Position numbers and translations under genes: made by a program. A stretch of DNA of 64,000 bases from Acidovorax sp. 106 (GTDB taxonomy: Bacteria > Pseudomonadota > Gammaproteobacteria > Burkholderiales > Burkholderiaceae_C), in NCBI RefSeq assembly GCF_003663825.1, contig NZ_RCCC01000001.1, forward strand, positions 4,534,501 to 4,598,500. The letters run 5' to 3'. Below the pieces are notes generated by a model. The model made no database searches and was not told where the DNA came from. It saw only the letters and a list, made by a program, of their open reading frames with translations. Shown here piece by piece: positions 17,377 through 26,583 of the stretch. Positions within the stretch are counted from its first letter, which is position 1; each line of letters opens with the position of its first letter.

Positions 17377-18234
17377 CTAAAAAACCCGCGCCATCAGCAC
17401 ATGGGCAATGCCTGCCTCCTGGCAGGGCTCGCCCGCCACGGCAAAACCCGCACGCTGGTAAAAACCCTGGGCACTGCACTGCGCATGCAACTGCACCTGT
17501 TGGTCGCCACGCGCACGGGCGGCATCGATCAAGGTGTTGAGCAGCACGCGGCCCCATTGGGCGCCACGCACAGATCGATCGACCGCCATGCGGCCAATGC
17601 GCCCCACGCCCGGGGCCTGCTGCAACAGGCGCCCGGTGGCCACGGGCTGGCCCAGGCGGTTGTACAGCACGGCATGGCGTGCGCTGGCGTCCAGCGCATC
17701 GGCCTCCACATCGGCGGCAATGCCTTGCTCTTTCACAAACACCGCTGTGCGCAGGCGGCCCGCATCGCGGCCCAGGGCATTCCAGTCGCCGGTGCGGGCC
17801 TCCACCATGTCCGCGCCTGCTTCAAAACCTTCGAGCATGGCCCGCAGCGCAGGTGGCACCGGGGTGGACGTCTGCGTGGAGGGGTCGGCAAACACATACA
17901 CCAGCTCGCCACTCACCAGCAGCTTGTCGCCACTGAAGATGCCCGCTTCAAACAGGCTGGAGGAGTTACCAATGCGGGCGCAGCGCAGGCCCACCTCCAG
18001 GGTGTCGTCCAGCCGCGCCGAGGCGTGGTACTCCAGCGTGGCTTTTTTCACGTACATCTCGCCGCCCAGCGTCTGCATGCTGGCCTCGTAAGGCAGCGCC
18101 AAGGCACGCCAATAGTCCGACATGGCGGTGTCGATGTACATGAGGTAGTGGGCGTTGAACACGATTTTCTGCATGTCCACCTCGGCCCAGCGCACCCTCA
18201 GGCGGTGCACACAACGGAAGTTCTGGCGTTGCAT
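17377..18234 (-). CDS. Fused YbgC-type acyl-CoA thioesterase and GNAT acetyltransferase
   Basis: 285 residues in one frame. Residues 1-140 are a hotdog thioesterase: WAEVDMQKIVFNAHYLMYIDTA, with the catalytic-type Asp20, then LEVGLRCARIGNSS. Residues ~145-285 are an acetyltransferase of the ElaA/GNAT type: LRTAVFVKEQGI, the acetyl-CoA loop VDRSVRGAQWGRVLL, and FYQRAGFAVAGEP. The first would hydrolyse acyl-CoA thioesters, the second acetylate an unknown amine. Both domains look intact. The ATG is five bases after the esterase stop, so the pair forms an operon. Substrates are unknown. Confidence 0.88.
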   Translation of the reverse strand: MQRQNFRCVHRLRVRWAEVDMQKIVFNAHYLMYIDTAMSDYWRALALPYEASMQTLGGEMYVKKATLEYHASARLDDTLEVGLRCARIGNSSSLFEAGIFSGDKLLVSGELVYVFADPSTQTSTPVPPALRAMLEGFEAGADMVEARTGDWNALGRDAGRLRTAVFVKEQGIAADVEADALDASARHAVLYNRLGQPVATGRLLQQAPGVGRIGRMAVDRSVRGAQWGRVLLNTLIDAARARGDQQVQLHAQCSAQGFYQRAGFAVAGEPCQEAGIAHVLMARVF

Positions 18235-18239
18235 CAGGC

Positions 18240-19208
18240 TCACTCCATGGCAAAGGCTTGTCGCAGCGCCAGGGCTGCATCGGCGTGGGCTTTCAGTGCC
18301 TCTGGCACGGCCCGCCCCATCTTGATGAATTCGTGCGTCACACCCCGGTAGATTTCCAGGTCCACAGCCACACCGCTGGCGCGCAGCTTGTCGGCGTAGT
18401 CCACGCCCTCGTCCACCAGCGGGTCGCACTCGGCCAGCCCGATCCAGGCCGGGGCCACGCCTTCCACATCGGGTGCATGCAAGGGGGCAAAGCGCCAGTC
18501 CTCGCGCTCGGCGCGGGTTTGCACATAGTGGCCAAAAAACCAGCTGATAGCGGGCTCCTCCAGCACCAGACCACGGGCAAACGTGGCGTGAGAAGGCGTG
18601 TCTTGGTGCGCAGCACAGCCGGGGTAAAACAGCAGTTGCAGTGCCAGCGGCAACCCTGCATCGCGGGCATAAATGGCATTGACGGCGGCCAGCGTGCCGC
18701 CTGCGCTGTCGCCGCCCACCGCCAACCGCGCCGGGTCAGCGCCCAGCGTGGCCGCATGCTGGGCCAGCCAGGCCAGGGCGTCCCAGGCATCGTTGGACGC
18801 AGTGGGAAACCGGTGCTCTGGCGCCAGCCGGTAATCCAGCGACACCACCATGGCCCCAGAGAGGCGGGCCAGCTCGCGGCACAGCACATCGTGCGTGGCA
18901 ATGCTGCCAATGGTGAAGCCACCGCCGTGGGTGTACAGCAGCAAGGGCAGCGCACTGCCCCCAGCCGCTACCGGCGCATACAGGCGCGCAGGCAAGCGGT
19001 AACCGTCACGCGCCGGAATGTGAAAGTCCTCCACACGGGGCAGCGCCGCCTTGGCCACCTCCAACACGCCTGCACCTGACTCATAGGCTTTGCGCGCCTC
19101 CTCGGGCGTGCGGGTGTGCAGCGGCGGGTGGCCCGCACGGGCCATGCCCTGCAGCACACCGCGCATCTGCGGGGTCAGGCGGGTGTGGTGAATGTGCAAA
19201 TCGGTCAA
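18240..19208 (-). CDS. Alpha/beta-hydrolase, hormone-sensitive lipase type (Aes-like esterase)
   Basis: 322 residues. The oxyanion motif HGGG is at 94-97 (THGGGFTIGS), the nucleophile Ser168 in GGDSAGG, the acid in AECDPLVDEG, and the His in VTHEF. Such enzymes cleave short-chain carboxyl esters in the cytoplasm. The start is a TTG supported by an AGGAG nine bases upstream; the first ATG is at codon 15, inside the conserved N-terminal region. It overlaps nothing, but runs directly into the thioesterase-GNAT gene. Confidence 0.9.
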   Translation of the reverse strand: MTDLHIHHTRLTPQMRGVLQGMARAGHPPLHTRTPEEARKAYESGAGVLEVAKAALPRVEDFHIPARDGYRLPARLYAPVAAGGSALPLLLYTHGGGFTIGSIATHDVLCRELARLSGAMVVSLDYRLAPEHRFPTASNDAWDALAWLAQHAATLGADPARLAVGGDSAGGTLAAVNAIYARDAGLPLALQLLFYPGCAAHQDTPSHATFARGLVLEEPAISWFFGHYVQTRAEREDWRFAPLHAPDVEGVAPAWIGLAECDPLVDEGVDYADKLRASGVAVDLEIYRGVTHEFIKMGRAVPEALKAHADAALALRQAFAME

Positions 19209-19263
19209 AACGCAAAGCTCCTGTCGGCAATACCTGGGATGGGGGCTGGGGAAGGCCTCGGGC

Positions 19264-20133
19264 TTATTTGAAAGTCACGCGCACAGGTGCAGCACCTGGC
19301 AGGCCATCAAAGGTGGCCGTGACGGACAAGCCCGCCTTGGGCGGCAACAGCGGCGAAAACGAGCCCAGGCTGATCAGGTCACCCGGCTGCATCGCCAACC
19401 CCTCTTGCGCCAGGGCGCCCGCCAGCCAGACGACGGCGTTGAGGGGGTGCTCCAGAATATCGCTGCCTTTGCCACCTCCCAGCCGGGCGCCTGCGGCATC
19501 GGTCAGGCTGACCTGCATGTCGGCCAAGGCTTGCAGCAGCGCATAGCGCTCGGCCCGGTACACCGGCACCGGCAGCGGCGCACCCGCCACGCCCAGGCGC
19601 GCTCCCACATTGATGGCGCTGACGCCCGCGCCATTGAGCTTGGGCGGAGCCTGCACCAGCAGGTCGGGCAGCTCGATGAACGGAATCACCTGGTCGATGG
19701 CCTCCAGCACTTGCATGGGGGTTTTGGCCAAGTTGATGTCAGCGCTTTTTACGCGCACCAGCATGTCGGCCTCAAACAGCGGGCGGGCGCCAAAAGTGGC
19801 ATCCACGGCAGCGCCATTGGCCAGCACCATGCCCTCGTACAGCTTGCCCCACACCGGCTTGTCGGTGTTGAAGCGCTTTTGCACCGCAGGGTTGGTCAGC
19901 CCCGCCTTGTAGCCCACCACCTTGCCCAAGCGCTGGGCCAGCAGGGCATTGACCTTGGCGCGGGTGCAGGCGCCGTCCGCATCTGACATGCCCTCCACAT
20001 TGGCGGCCGGAGTTTTCGCCACATAGCTGGCGACCAGCTCGGCGGCTTGCGCGTCGCTCAGGCATTGGGCTTGGGCGCTTGTCGCGCAGGCGACGGCCAC
20101 CAGGGCCGCCATCAGGGTTTGCTTCGTGTTCAT
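19264..20133 (-). CDS. 2-keto-4-pentenoate hydratase-like protein with signal peptide
   Basis: 289 residues. Residues 1-22 (MNTKQTLMAALVAVACATSAQA) are a Sec signal. The mature chain follows the MhpD/fumarylacetoacetase-like fold: VVGYKAGLTNPAVQKRF, GKLYEGMVLANG, FEADMLVRVK, VIPFIELPDLL, NAVVWLAGALAQEGL, GDLISLGSF. The Glu-Asp metal ligands in FEADMLVRV fit the family. These hydratases act in the cytoplasm on catechol meta-cleavage products, so export is unusual. An AGGAGA ribosome site fixes the start. It is 55 bases upstream of the esterase and may share its transcript. Confidence 0.85.
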   Translation of the reverse strand: MNTKQTLMAALVAVACATSAQAQCLSDAQAAELVASYVAKTPAANVEGMSDADGACTRAKVNALLAQRLGKVVGYKAGLTNPAVQKRFNTDKPVWGKLYEGMVLANGAAVDATFGARPLFEADMLVRVKSADINLAKTPMQVLEAIDQVIPFIELPDLLVQAPPKLNGAGVSAINVGARLGVAGAPLPVPVYRAERYALLQALADMQVSLTDAAGARLGGGKGSDILEHPLNAVVWLAGALAQEGLAMQPGDLISLGSFSPLLPPKAGLSVTATFDGLPGAAPVRVTFK

Positions 20134-20246
20134 CTGCGTCTCCTGCTTCTAAAGTGGTGCTCCAAGAATCGGTTCAGATGACCGGTTCAAAGAGTCGGCG
20201 GGCTATCGTAATCGCTGGCGTCCTTATTCACACACGCTCACACACC

Positions 20247-21383
20247 ATGGCTTTCATCAACTACGTGACCCAGATCCAGTTCGAGTTTGGCGCAGTGAAG
20301 CTGCTGCACCAGGAGTGCCTGCGCGTGGGCATCACCCGCCCCTTGATCGTGACCGACCCCGGCGTGAAAGCCGCTGGCGTGCTGCAAAAGACGCTGGACG
20401 CCCTGCCCGACTTGCCGGTTGCCGTGTTTGACCAAACCCCCGCCAACCCCACCGAGGCCGCCGTGCGCGCGGCCGTGCAGGTCTACCAGGCCCAGGGTTG
20501 CGATGGCCTGATTGCCGTGGGCGGTGGCTCGGCCATCGACTGCGCCAAGGGCATTGCCATTGCCGCCACCCACGAAGGCCCCCTCACCTACTACGCCACG
20601 ATCGAGGGTGGCTCGCCCCGCATCAGCGAGCGCACGGCGCCCGTCATTGCCGTGCCCACCACCAGCGGCACCGGCAGCGAGGTGGCGCGCGGCGCCATCA
20701 TCATCGTGGACGACCACCGCAAACTCGGCTTTCACTCGTGGAGCCTGGTGCCCAAGGCCGCCATTTGCGACCCGGAGCTGACCCTGGGCCTGCCCCCCAT
20801 GCTCACGGCCGCCACGGGCATGGATGCGATTGCGCACTGCATGGAGACCTTCATGTCAGCGGCATTTAATCCGCCTGCCGACGGCATTGCGCTCGATGGG
20901 CTGCAGCGCGGCTGGGCCCACATTGAGCAGGCCACCCGCAACGGCGCAGACCGGCAAGCGCGCCTGAACATGATGAGCGCCAGCATGCAAGGCGCCATGG
21001 CCTTTCAAAAAGGCCTGGGCTGCGTGCACAGCCTGAGCCACAGCCTGGGCGGCGTAAACCCGCGCCTGCACCACGGCACGCTCAATGCCATGTTCTTGCC
21101 CGCCGTGATTCGCTTCAACGCCACCTGTGCATCGGTGCAGGCAGAGCGTCGGCTCGAACGCATGGCACACGCCATGGGCCTGACCTCTGCGGGCGACGTG
21201 GCCCCCGCCATTCAAGACATGAACGCCCGCCTGGGCCTACCCACGGGCCTGGCGGCCATGGGGGTCACGCCCGAAGTGTTTGACGATGTGATCCAAGGTG
21301 CCCTGGCCGACCATTGCCACAAGACCAATCCGCGCATTGCCACGCCCGAGGAATACCGCGAGATGCTGGCCCAGAGCCTTTAG
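20247..21383 (+). CDS. Iron-containing alcohol dehydrogenase
   Basis: 378 residues. The NAD-binding loop GGGSAIDCAKG is at 92-102 and PTTSGTGSEVA at 138-147. Metal ligands are Asp193 and His197 (GMDAIAHCMETF), a His of HSLSHSLGG (261/265) and one of HHGTLN (275/276). It reduces aldehydes or oxidises alcohols; the substrate cannot be told. The ATG was chosen because similarity begins at FEFGAVKLL. It diverges from the hydratase-like gene across ~110 bases. Confidence 0.92.
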   Translation: MAFINYVTQIQFEFGAVKLLHQECLRVGITRPLIVTDPGVKAAGVLQKTLDALPDLPVAVFDQTPANPTEAAVRAAVQVYQAQGCDGLIAVGGGSAIDCAKGIAIAATHEGPLTYYATIEGGSPRISERTAPVIAVPTTSGTGSEVARGAIIIVDDHRKLGFHSWSLVPKAAICDPELTLGLPPMLTAATGMDAIAHCMETFMSAAFNPPADGIALDGLQRGWAHIEQATRNGADRQARLNMMSASMQGAMAFQKGLGCVHSLSHSLGGVNPRLHHGTLNAMFLPAVIRFNATCASVQAERRLERMAHAMGLTSAGDVAPAIQDMNARLGLPTGLAAMGVTPEVFDDVIQGALADHCHKTNPRIATPEEYREMLAQSL

Positions 21384-21504
21384 GCGCCTGCGATAGGCGT
21401 CGCCGGCGCCTTCTCTTGGGCGCAGGCCATCGCCGGGCGGCACCGTGCGCCTTTACACTCACGCACCGTTTTGACCGCTGGGCCCAGCCCGCAGAACGTC
21501 GCCC

Positions 21505-24291
21505 GTGACCGACCCCATGCCCCTCTCCGAAGAAACGCCCAAGACGCCGTGGCAAGCCCGCAGCGTCTACCTGCGCGTTTTTGTCCCGCTGCTTTTGGTG
21601 ATCCTGGCGGTCAGCGCAGTGCGCTACCACTACATGGTTGAGTCTGAGGTGACCGCTGCCCACGAACGCGCCCAGGCAGAGGCCACGCGCATCGGCAGCG
21701 CGTTGCTCACGGCCCTCAAGCGCCTACCGCCAGACCAGCCCGAACAAGCTCAGCGCGTGCTAGAGGACAGCACGGTGTACTTTGCCTCCTCGCTGTTCAC
21801 CGTGCAATGGCAAGTGCAGGGCCGCACGGGTGTCTCGGCCCAAAAGCCCCCAGGCACACCTGACGCGCCCGCCTGGTTTACCAAATGGGCCAACGTACAG
21901 CCCCCCACCCTGGAGCTGAGCGAAACTCTGACCGACGGCACGGTGGCCCACCTGAAAATCGCGCTGCAAAGCCATGTGCTGGTGGACCAGATCTGGGACA
22001 ACCTGCAGGTGCAGAGCGGCATCTCGTTGTTCAATGTGGTGTTTGTGCTGACCCTGCTGGCCTGGCTGGTGCACCAACATGTGGGCCTGGTGCGGCGGCT
22101 GCTGCACGCACACCGCCAATTGCAACGCGGCCACCTCACAGCCAGGATGCAGGAGCGGGGATCGCCCTCAGAGCGCGCCGTGGCGCACAGCGTCAACGCC
22201 GCGGCACTGCAATTGCAGACCCAGGTGCAGGGCCAGAAAGACCGGCTGCAACGGCAAGCACAGCAACTGGAGCTGGCACAGCTGCTGATTGAAGCTGCCC
22301 CCCTGCCCGTGACCGTGCGCCGCAGCGACGGCGTGTGCCTGGACGTGCGCGAAGAATGGCAGCGCCTGTTTCAAAGCCCCCTGCCCATGGCAGCAGCTGA
22401 AGCGCAGCCCGCGGCCCTTCCGCAACCCCCTCTCGCGCTGCCAGCGCAGCCCCTACCGACACTGGACGCACTGCCCACACCGCCCAAGCCACCCGCAGCC
22501 CCGATCCCCGGAACCATAGCCACCCTGGTCACGGCCAGCGACCGGCAGCGGACCCAGCAGGCGCTGAGCCAGGCGCAGCAGGCCCACGCCGCTGCACCGC
22601 ATTTGCCAGGGGGAGATGCCATCATCACCACCGACCTGCATGGCACCATCGAGACCATCAACGAAACAGCCCAATTCCTCACGGGCTACAAAGTCCACCA
22701 GGCCATGGGGCGGCCCCTGGAAGAGGTCTTTAGGCTGGCCGATGCACTGCACCCGCAGCGCAATACAGATGCCACAGACGCGGCAGAAGCGGCCACCCTT
22801 GCAGACAGCCCACCGCGCACGCACCCGATCCTGATCCACCGCTCGGGCGAGCGTTACGCCATTGAATACACCGCCTCCACCATCCGCAAAAGCAACGGCG
22901 TGGCCGTCGGCTGCGTGCTGGTGTTCCACGACGTGTCCGAGAGCCGGCACTTTCGCCACCAGGTTTCGTGGCAATCGCACCACGATGCACTGACAGGCCT
23001 GCACAACCGGGCGGCATTGGCTGAAAGCCTCACGCATGCCCTCTTCACAGCGCAACAGCAAGGCACCCTGCTGGCCGTGTGCATGATCGACCTGGACCAC
23101 TTCCAGCGCCTGAACCAACAGCACGGCAGCGCCACCGGCGACCGCGCCCTGCGCGAAGTGGCCCTGCGCCTGCGCGCCTTTGCCGGCCCGCACGACGCAG
23201 TGGCCCGCATGGCGGGTGACGAATTTGTGCTGCTGCTGGGCCAGCAGCCCCACCTGCAAGCCATCGAGGCGCGCACCGCCCAACTGCTGGAGCAACTGGG
23301 CCAGCCCTGCGCCATCGATGCGCTTCAATTGCGCATCACGGCCAGCATGGGCGTGGCCGTGTACCCGCAGCTGCAGGCCTGCCCCAGCACACTGCTGCGC
23401 CAGGCCGACCAGGCCATGTGCCAGGCCAAGCAGGCAGGCCGCCAGCAAGTGCGCTTTTTTGACGCGCAAAGCGATGCCGCGCTGCAAACCCCACACACGC
23501 AGCAGACCCGCATCGCCCAAGCGTTGCGCACCGGAGAAATGCGCCTGCACTACCAGCCCCAGGTCAACCTGGCCAATGGCCAGATCGTGGCCGTGGAAGC
23601 CCTGCTGCGCTGGCAACACCCTGAGCGCGGCCTGCAAGGGCCCGAGCAGATTCTTCCGCTGATCGACGACGCCGACCTGGCGGCCGAACTGGGCGAATGG
23701 GTGCTGACCGAGGCCTTGGCCCAGCTGCGGCTGTGGCACGCGCAAGGGCTGGACTGGACCGTGGGGGTGAACGTGGCCACGCAGCACCTGCTGCGCAGCA
23801 ACTTTGCCGCACGGCTGCAAGACCTGCTGGCCCTGTTTGCACCACTGCCCGCCCACCTGCTGCAGCTGGAGGTGCAAGAAAGCGCAGGGCTGCACGAGCC
23901 ACAGGCACTGCAAGCCCTGATGCAGCACTGCCACCAGACGCTGGGGGTGCGCTGGGCGATTGACGACTTTGGCATTGGCAAAGCCACCCTGGCCTGGGTG
24001 GCCCAGGTGCCCGCAGACACCCTGAAGATTGACCGGTCGATTGCCGGCGCGGTGCTGCACAGCACCGAGGACGCCGCCGTGGTGAGCACCGCGGTGGCCA
24101 TGGCCCAGGCCCTGGGCCACACCCTGGTGGCCGAAGGGGCCGAATCCCCCGAGCATTGCACCCGGCTGCGCGAGCTGGGCTGCCAGGTGGTGCAAGGCTA
24201 CGCCATCGCCCACCCCATGCCCGGTGGCGAGGTGGCCGACTGGGCACGCAGCTATCGGCGCAGTGTGGCCTCAACGCTGGTGCTGCCCTGA
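21505..24291 (+). CDS. Membrane PAS-GGDEF-EAL cyclic di-GMP enzyme
   Basis: 928 residues from a GTG (an ATG follows four codons later). Membrane helices at about 23-45 and 174-194 flank a periplasmic domain, followed by a HAMP-like segment and a coiled coil. A Pro/Ala-rich linker (about 290-340) precedes a PAS domain (AIITTDLHGTIETINETAQFL). The GGDEF site reads MAGDEF (570-574), a variant that can be active. The EAL domain has EALLRW (698 on), IDDFGIGKATLAW, LKIDRSI and VAEGAES, so phosphodiesterase residues look complete. It probably tunes cyclic di-GMP in response to a periplasmic signal. Confidence 0.93.
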   Translation: MTDPMPLSEETPKTPWQARSVYLRVFVPLLLVILAVSAVRYHYMVESEVTAAHERAQAEATRIGSALLTALKRLPPDQPEQAQRVLEDSTVYFASSLFTVQWQVQGRTGVSAQKPPGTPDAPAWFTKWANVQPPTLELSETLTDGTVAHLKIALQSHVLVDQIWDNLQVQSGISLFNVVFVLTLLAWLVHQHVGLVRRLLHAHRQLQRGHLTARMQERGSPSERAVAHSVNAAALQLQTQVQGQKDRLQRQAQQLELAQLLIEAAPLPVTVRRSDGVCLDVREEWQRLFQSPLPMAAAEAQPAALPQPPLALPAQPLPTLDALPTPPKPPAAPIPGTIATLVTASDRQRTQQALSQAQQAHAAAPHLPGGDAIITTDLHGTIETINETAQFLTGYKVHQAMGRPLEEVFRLADALHPQRNTDATDAAEAATLADSPPRTHPILIHRSGERYAIEYTASTIRKSNGVAVGCVLVFHDVSESRHFRHQVSWQSHHDALTGLHNRAALAESLTHALFTAQQQGTLLAVCMIDLDHFQRLNQQHGSATGDRALREVALRLRAFAGPHDAVARMAGDEFVLLLGQQPHLQAIEARTAQLLEQLGQPCAIDALQLRITASMGVAVYPQLQACPSTLLRQADQAMCQAKQAGRQQVRFFDAQSDAALQTPHTQQTRIAQALRTGEMRLHYQPQVNLANGQIVAVEALLRWQHPERGLQGPEQILPLIDDADLAAELGEWVLTEALAQLRLWHAQGLDWTVGVNVATQHLLRSNFAARLQDLLALFAPLPAHLLQLEVQESAGLHEPQALQALMQHCHQTLGVRWAIDDFGIGKATLAWVAQVPADTLKIDRSIAGAVLHSTEDAAVVSTAVAMAQALGHTLVAEGAESPEHCTRLRELGCQVVQGYAIAHPMPGGEVADWARSYRRSVASTLVLP

Positions 24292-24366
24292 AAAGACCTT
24301 GAACGGTTTCTGGGCCCACTGCGCACCGGCACTTTCACCAGCGCGGCCACCAACGCCCTCACAACG

Positions 24367-25572
24367 TCACAACGGCTGCACCGCCCCCAGGTCAGGCCGT
24401 TCCAGCCATTGGGCCAGCTCATCGGCCAGTTGTTGCGCGGCTGCGGTGGCGGTCAGCCAGGCTTTGGCGCGGGCCGCCGTGTCGTGGCCGTAGTGCATAA
24501 AGTCCTGGCGGTCCGGCAGCTTGGCGTTGGGCAAGGTCTTCACCCATTCTGGGCGGGGCGACAGCACCACCATGGTGTCTAGCGCGGCGGTGCTGCGGTG
24601 GCGCCAGCGCAGACCCTTGTCCAGCCAGCCCGGCACCACCTGGTGCTGAAAGTGCGGGTACAGCACCAGGCCCGCCCCTTGGTCTGATGCCGCCACAACC
24701 TTCTTTGAATGAAATGGGCCGCTAGCGCTTTCTGAATCAGCGCTAGCAGCTATCTTTTCAATAGCATCCGAACCACTGCCTTGGTGCGTTTTGTAGGCCA
24801 GGTGCATGTGGTAGTCGGTCAAGCCGCCATCCCAGTAAGCCCCGGGCGGGGCGCCCGCGATGTGGTGCACCGCCTGCAGCACAAACGGAATGGAGCAGCT
24901 GGCCTGCAAGGCATCCATGAAGTTGGCGTGCGTCAGCCGCACCTGCCGGGTGCGAAAGTCTGCCGTGCCAAAAGGAAGCGTTGGCATGGCCGCCCCGCCA
25001 GGCGCCCCATCTTGCGAGGACGAAAAAACCACCCGCTCCAGCCAGGCGCCCAGGGCCTTGCGGTGCACGGCATTGCTCATGAAGGCACCCAGGTAGCCCA
25101 GCGGCGTGGCCACTGGGTGCTCGCGCCGCAGCAGGTGGCGCCCGCGCGCGGCGATCAGGTGCAGGCGGTAGCGGGGGTGCTGCAGCACCTCGTCCACGCG
25201 CCCGGCGTAAAAAGCTTGCAGGCTCTGCCCAAAACGCTCGCTGACATGCGCGGCCGGTGGGCGCTTTTTGCCAGGGGGCACTTCGTAGTGCTGGTGCACG
25301 TAGGCGTCTTCCAATTGCAGCAAGGCGGCCACGGGGTCGTTCAGGCAGGCCGTGGCCATGCGCCACGCGCCAATCGAGGCACCCACCAGATGCACCGGCT
25401 GCTGCGACTGCGTCAGCCAATGCCCAAAGATAAAACGGTCCAGCGGTCCCAGAATCAGCCCCTTGGGGCCACCCGCTGCGGCAGGCACCACCCCCACGTC
25501 GCGTGGCTGCAGGCCCTGCTGGGCCAGGTGCTCCAGGGCGCGCGGCCCGGCATGGATGCTCAATGCTTTCAT
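24367..25572 (-). CDS. Patatin-like phospholipase
   Basis: 401 residues. The serine nucleophile is Ser66 in GASIGAW, the glycine-rich oxyanion loop is AAAGGPKGL (31-39), and the Asp of the dyad is in WDGGLTDYH (248). Patatins hydrolyse acyl chains from lipids. No signal peptide, so cytoplasmic or secreted by another route. Residues ~269-285 (DAIEKIAASADSESASG) are encoded by a copy of the double-hairpin repeat, followed by an odd low-similarity segment to ~297, while the flanking sequence looks normal. Stands alone. Confidence 0.88.
   Translation of the reverse strand: MKALSIHAGPRALEHLAQQGLQPRDVGVVPAAAGGPKGLILGPLDRFIFGHWLTQSQQPVHLVGASIGAWRMATACLNDPVAALLQLEDAYVHQHYEVPPGKKRPPAAHVSERFGQSLQAFYAGRVDEVLQHPRYRLHLIAARGRHLLRREHPVATPLGYLGAFMSNAVHRKALGAWLERVVFSSSQDGAPGGAAMPTLPFGTADFRTRQVRLTHANFMDALQASCSIPFVLQAVHHIAGAPPGAYWDGGLTDYHMHLAYKTHQGSGSDAIEKIAASADSESASGPFHSKKVVAASDQGAGLVLYPHFQHQVVPGWLDKGLRWRHRSTAALDTMVVLSPRPEWVKTLPNAKLPDRQDFMHYGHDTAARAKAWLTATAAAQQLADELAQWLERPDLGAVQPL
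24717..24768 (-). repeat. Double-hairpin repeat copy 2, inside the patatin gene
   Basis: On the minus strand it reads TGCTATTGAAAAGATAGCT, then GCTAGCGCTGATTCAGAAAG, then CGCTAGCGGCC. Both hairpins are present. The gene reads it in the same frame as the copy in ygfZ. Confidence 0.85.
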
Positions 25573-25671
25573 GGCGCTGATTGTCGCAGCGCACGCCGCG
25601 CTGACGGCGGGCCAGAAGCAACCGAAAAACTCAGTGAAGCGGTTCTGGCGAGATGCGTTTAGCCAGCCGCT

Positions 25672-26499
25672 CTAAACCATGTAATCCGCAGCGTCCGGGC
25701 GCACAGTCCAGTCGATGGGGTCTTGCTGCAGCACCATGTCGATGTCCAGCCCCAGCACCAGCCCCACCTCGCCCGGGAAGGACACCGCCAGCTCGCGCTC
25801 GGAGTACTGGGCCTCGCGGGCACGCACGCGCCAAGCGGCCAGGTGGATCACGCCTGCCAGCGGCTCATAGGCCGTGTTCTCAAAGGGGGCGGACTGGTAC
25901 TGCAGGGCATCGACCACGACTTGCGGCAGCAGCCATCGGCGGGCCAGTGCGGCCGATACCTGGCTGTAGCAAAACCCGAAGATCCGCTGCTCCACCTTGC
26001 CGCGGCGCATGTCCAGCGGCGACACCAGGGTGTTGATGGACTGCGCCCGGTCGGGGCTGGCCAGATGGATCACCAGCTCGCCCAGCCCATGCAGCAAGCC
26101 AGCGGTGTAGGCAGCCGTGGGGTGCTGAAACACCACCCCCGCCAGCGACCGGGCCAGCTTGGCAGTGTGCAGGCTGTAGCGCCAAAACTGCTGCAAATTG
26201 ATGCCCGGCACCGAGCGGGCCGCCGTGCCCAGGGTAGACGCAGCCACCAGTGCACGCACCTGGGCGTTGCCCAGCAGCGCCAGGGCTTCAGAGATGCCCG
26301 CCACTTGGCGGGGCATTTGCAGCGCAGGCGAATTGGCCAGCTCCAGCAAGCGCGCAGCCAGGGCCGGGTCAGAGCCAAACAGCAGATTGATCCGGCGCAG
26401 GCTGGGTTGGGGGTGCGCCAACTCGTTCATCAGCAGTGCCACCGTGCGCGGCAGGCTCGGCAACGCCACGGGTTGGGCTAGCAGGGCATTGAGCTCCAT
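25672..26499 (-). CDS. HDOD-domain signalling protein
   Basis: 275 residues. The HDOD domain starts at ALPSLPRTVALLMNELAHPQPS and runs through INLLFGSDPALAARLLELANSP and GISEALALLGNAQVRALVAAS. The later HD-like part has AYTAGLLHGLGELVI, where the His-Asp pair of true phosphohydrolases is not complete. HDOD proteins act as regulatory scaffolds, often with cyclic di-GMP pathways; the PAS-GGDEF-EAL gene lies nearby. ATG chosen at MELNALL. Confidence 0.87.
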   Translation of the reverse strand: MELNALLAQPVALPSLPRTVALLMNELAHPQPSLRRINLLFGSDPALAARLLELANSPALQMPRQVAGISEALALLGNAQVRALVAASTLGTAARSVPGINLQQFWRYSLHTAKLARSLAGVVFQHPTAAYTAGLLHGLGELVIHLASPDRAQSINTLVSPLDMRRGKVEQRIFGFCYSQVSAALARRWLLPQVVVDALQYQSAPFENTAYEPLAGVIHLAAWRVRAREAQYSERELAVSFPGEVGLVLGLDIDMVLQQDPIDWTVRPDAADYMV

Positions 26500-26583
26500 G
26501 GGGTGGGGGGGCGCCTCGGTGGTGGTTGCGGCGATTATGGCCTTGCCACCCGCATTCCACCGCCGAAACACCCCACTGTGCTT

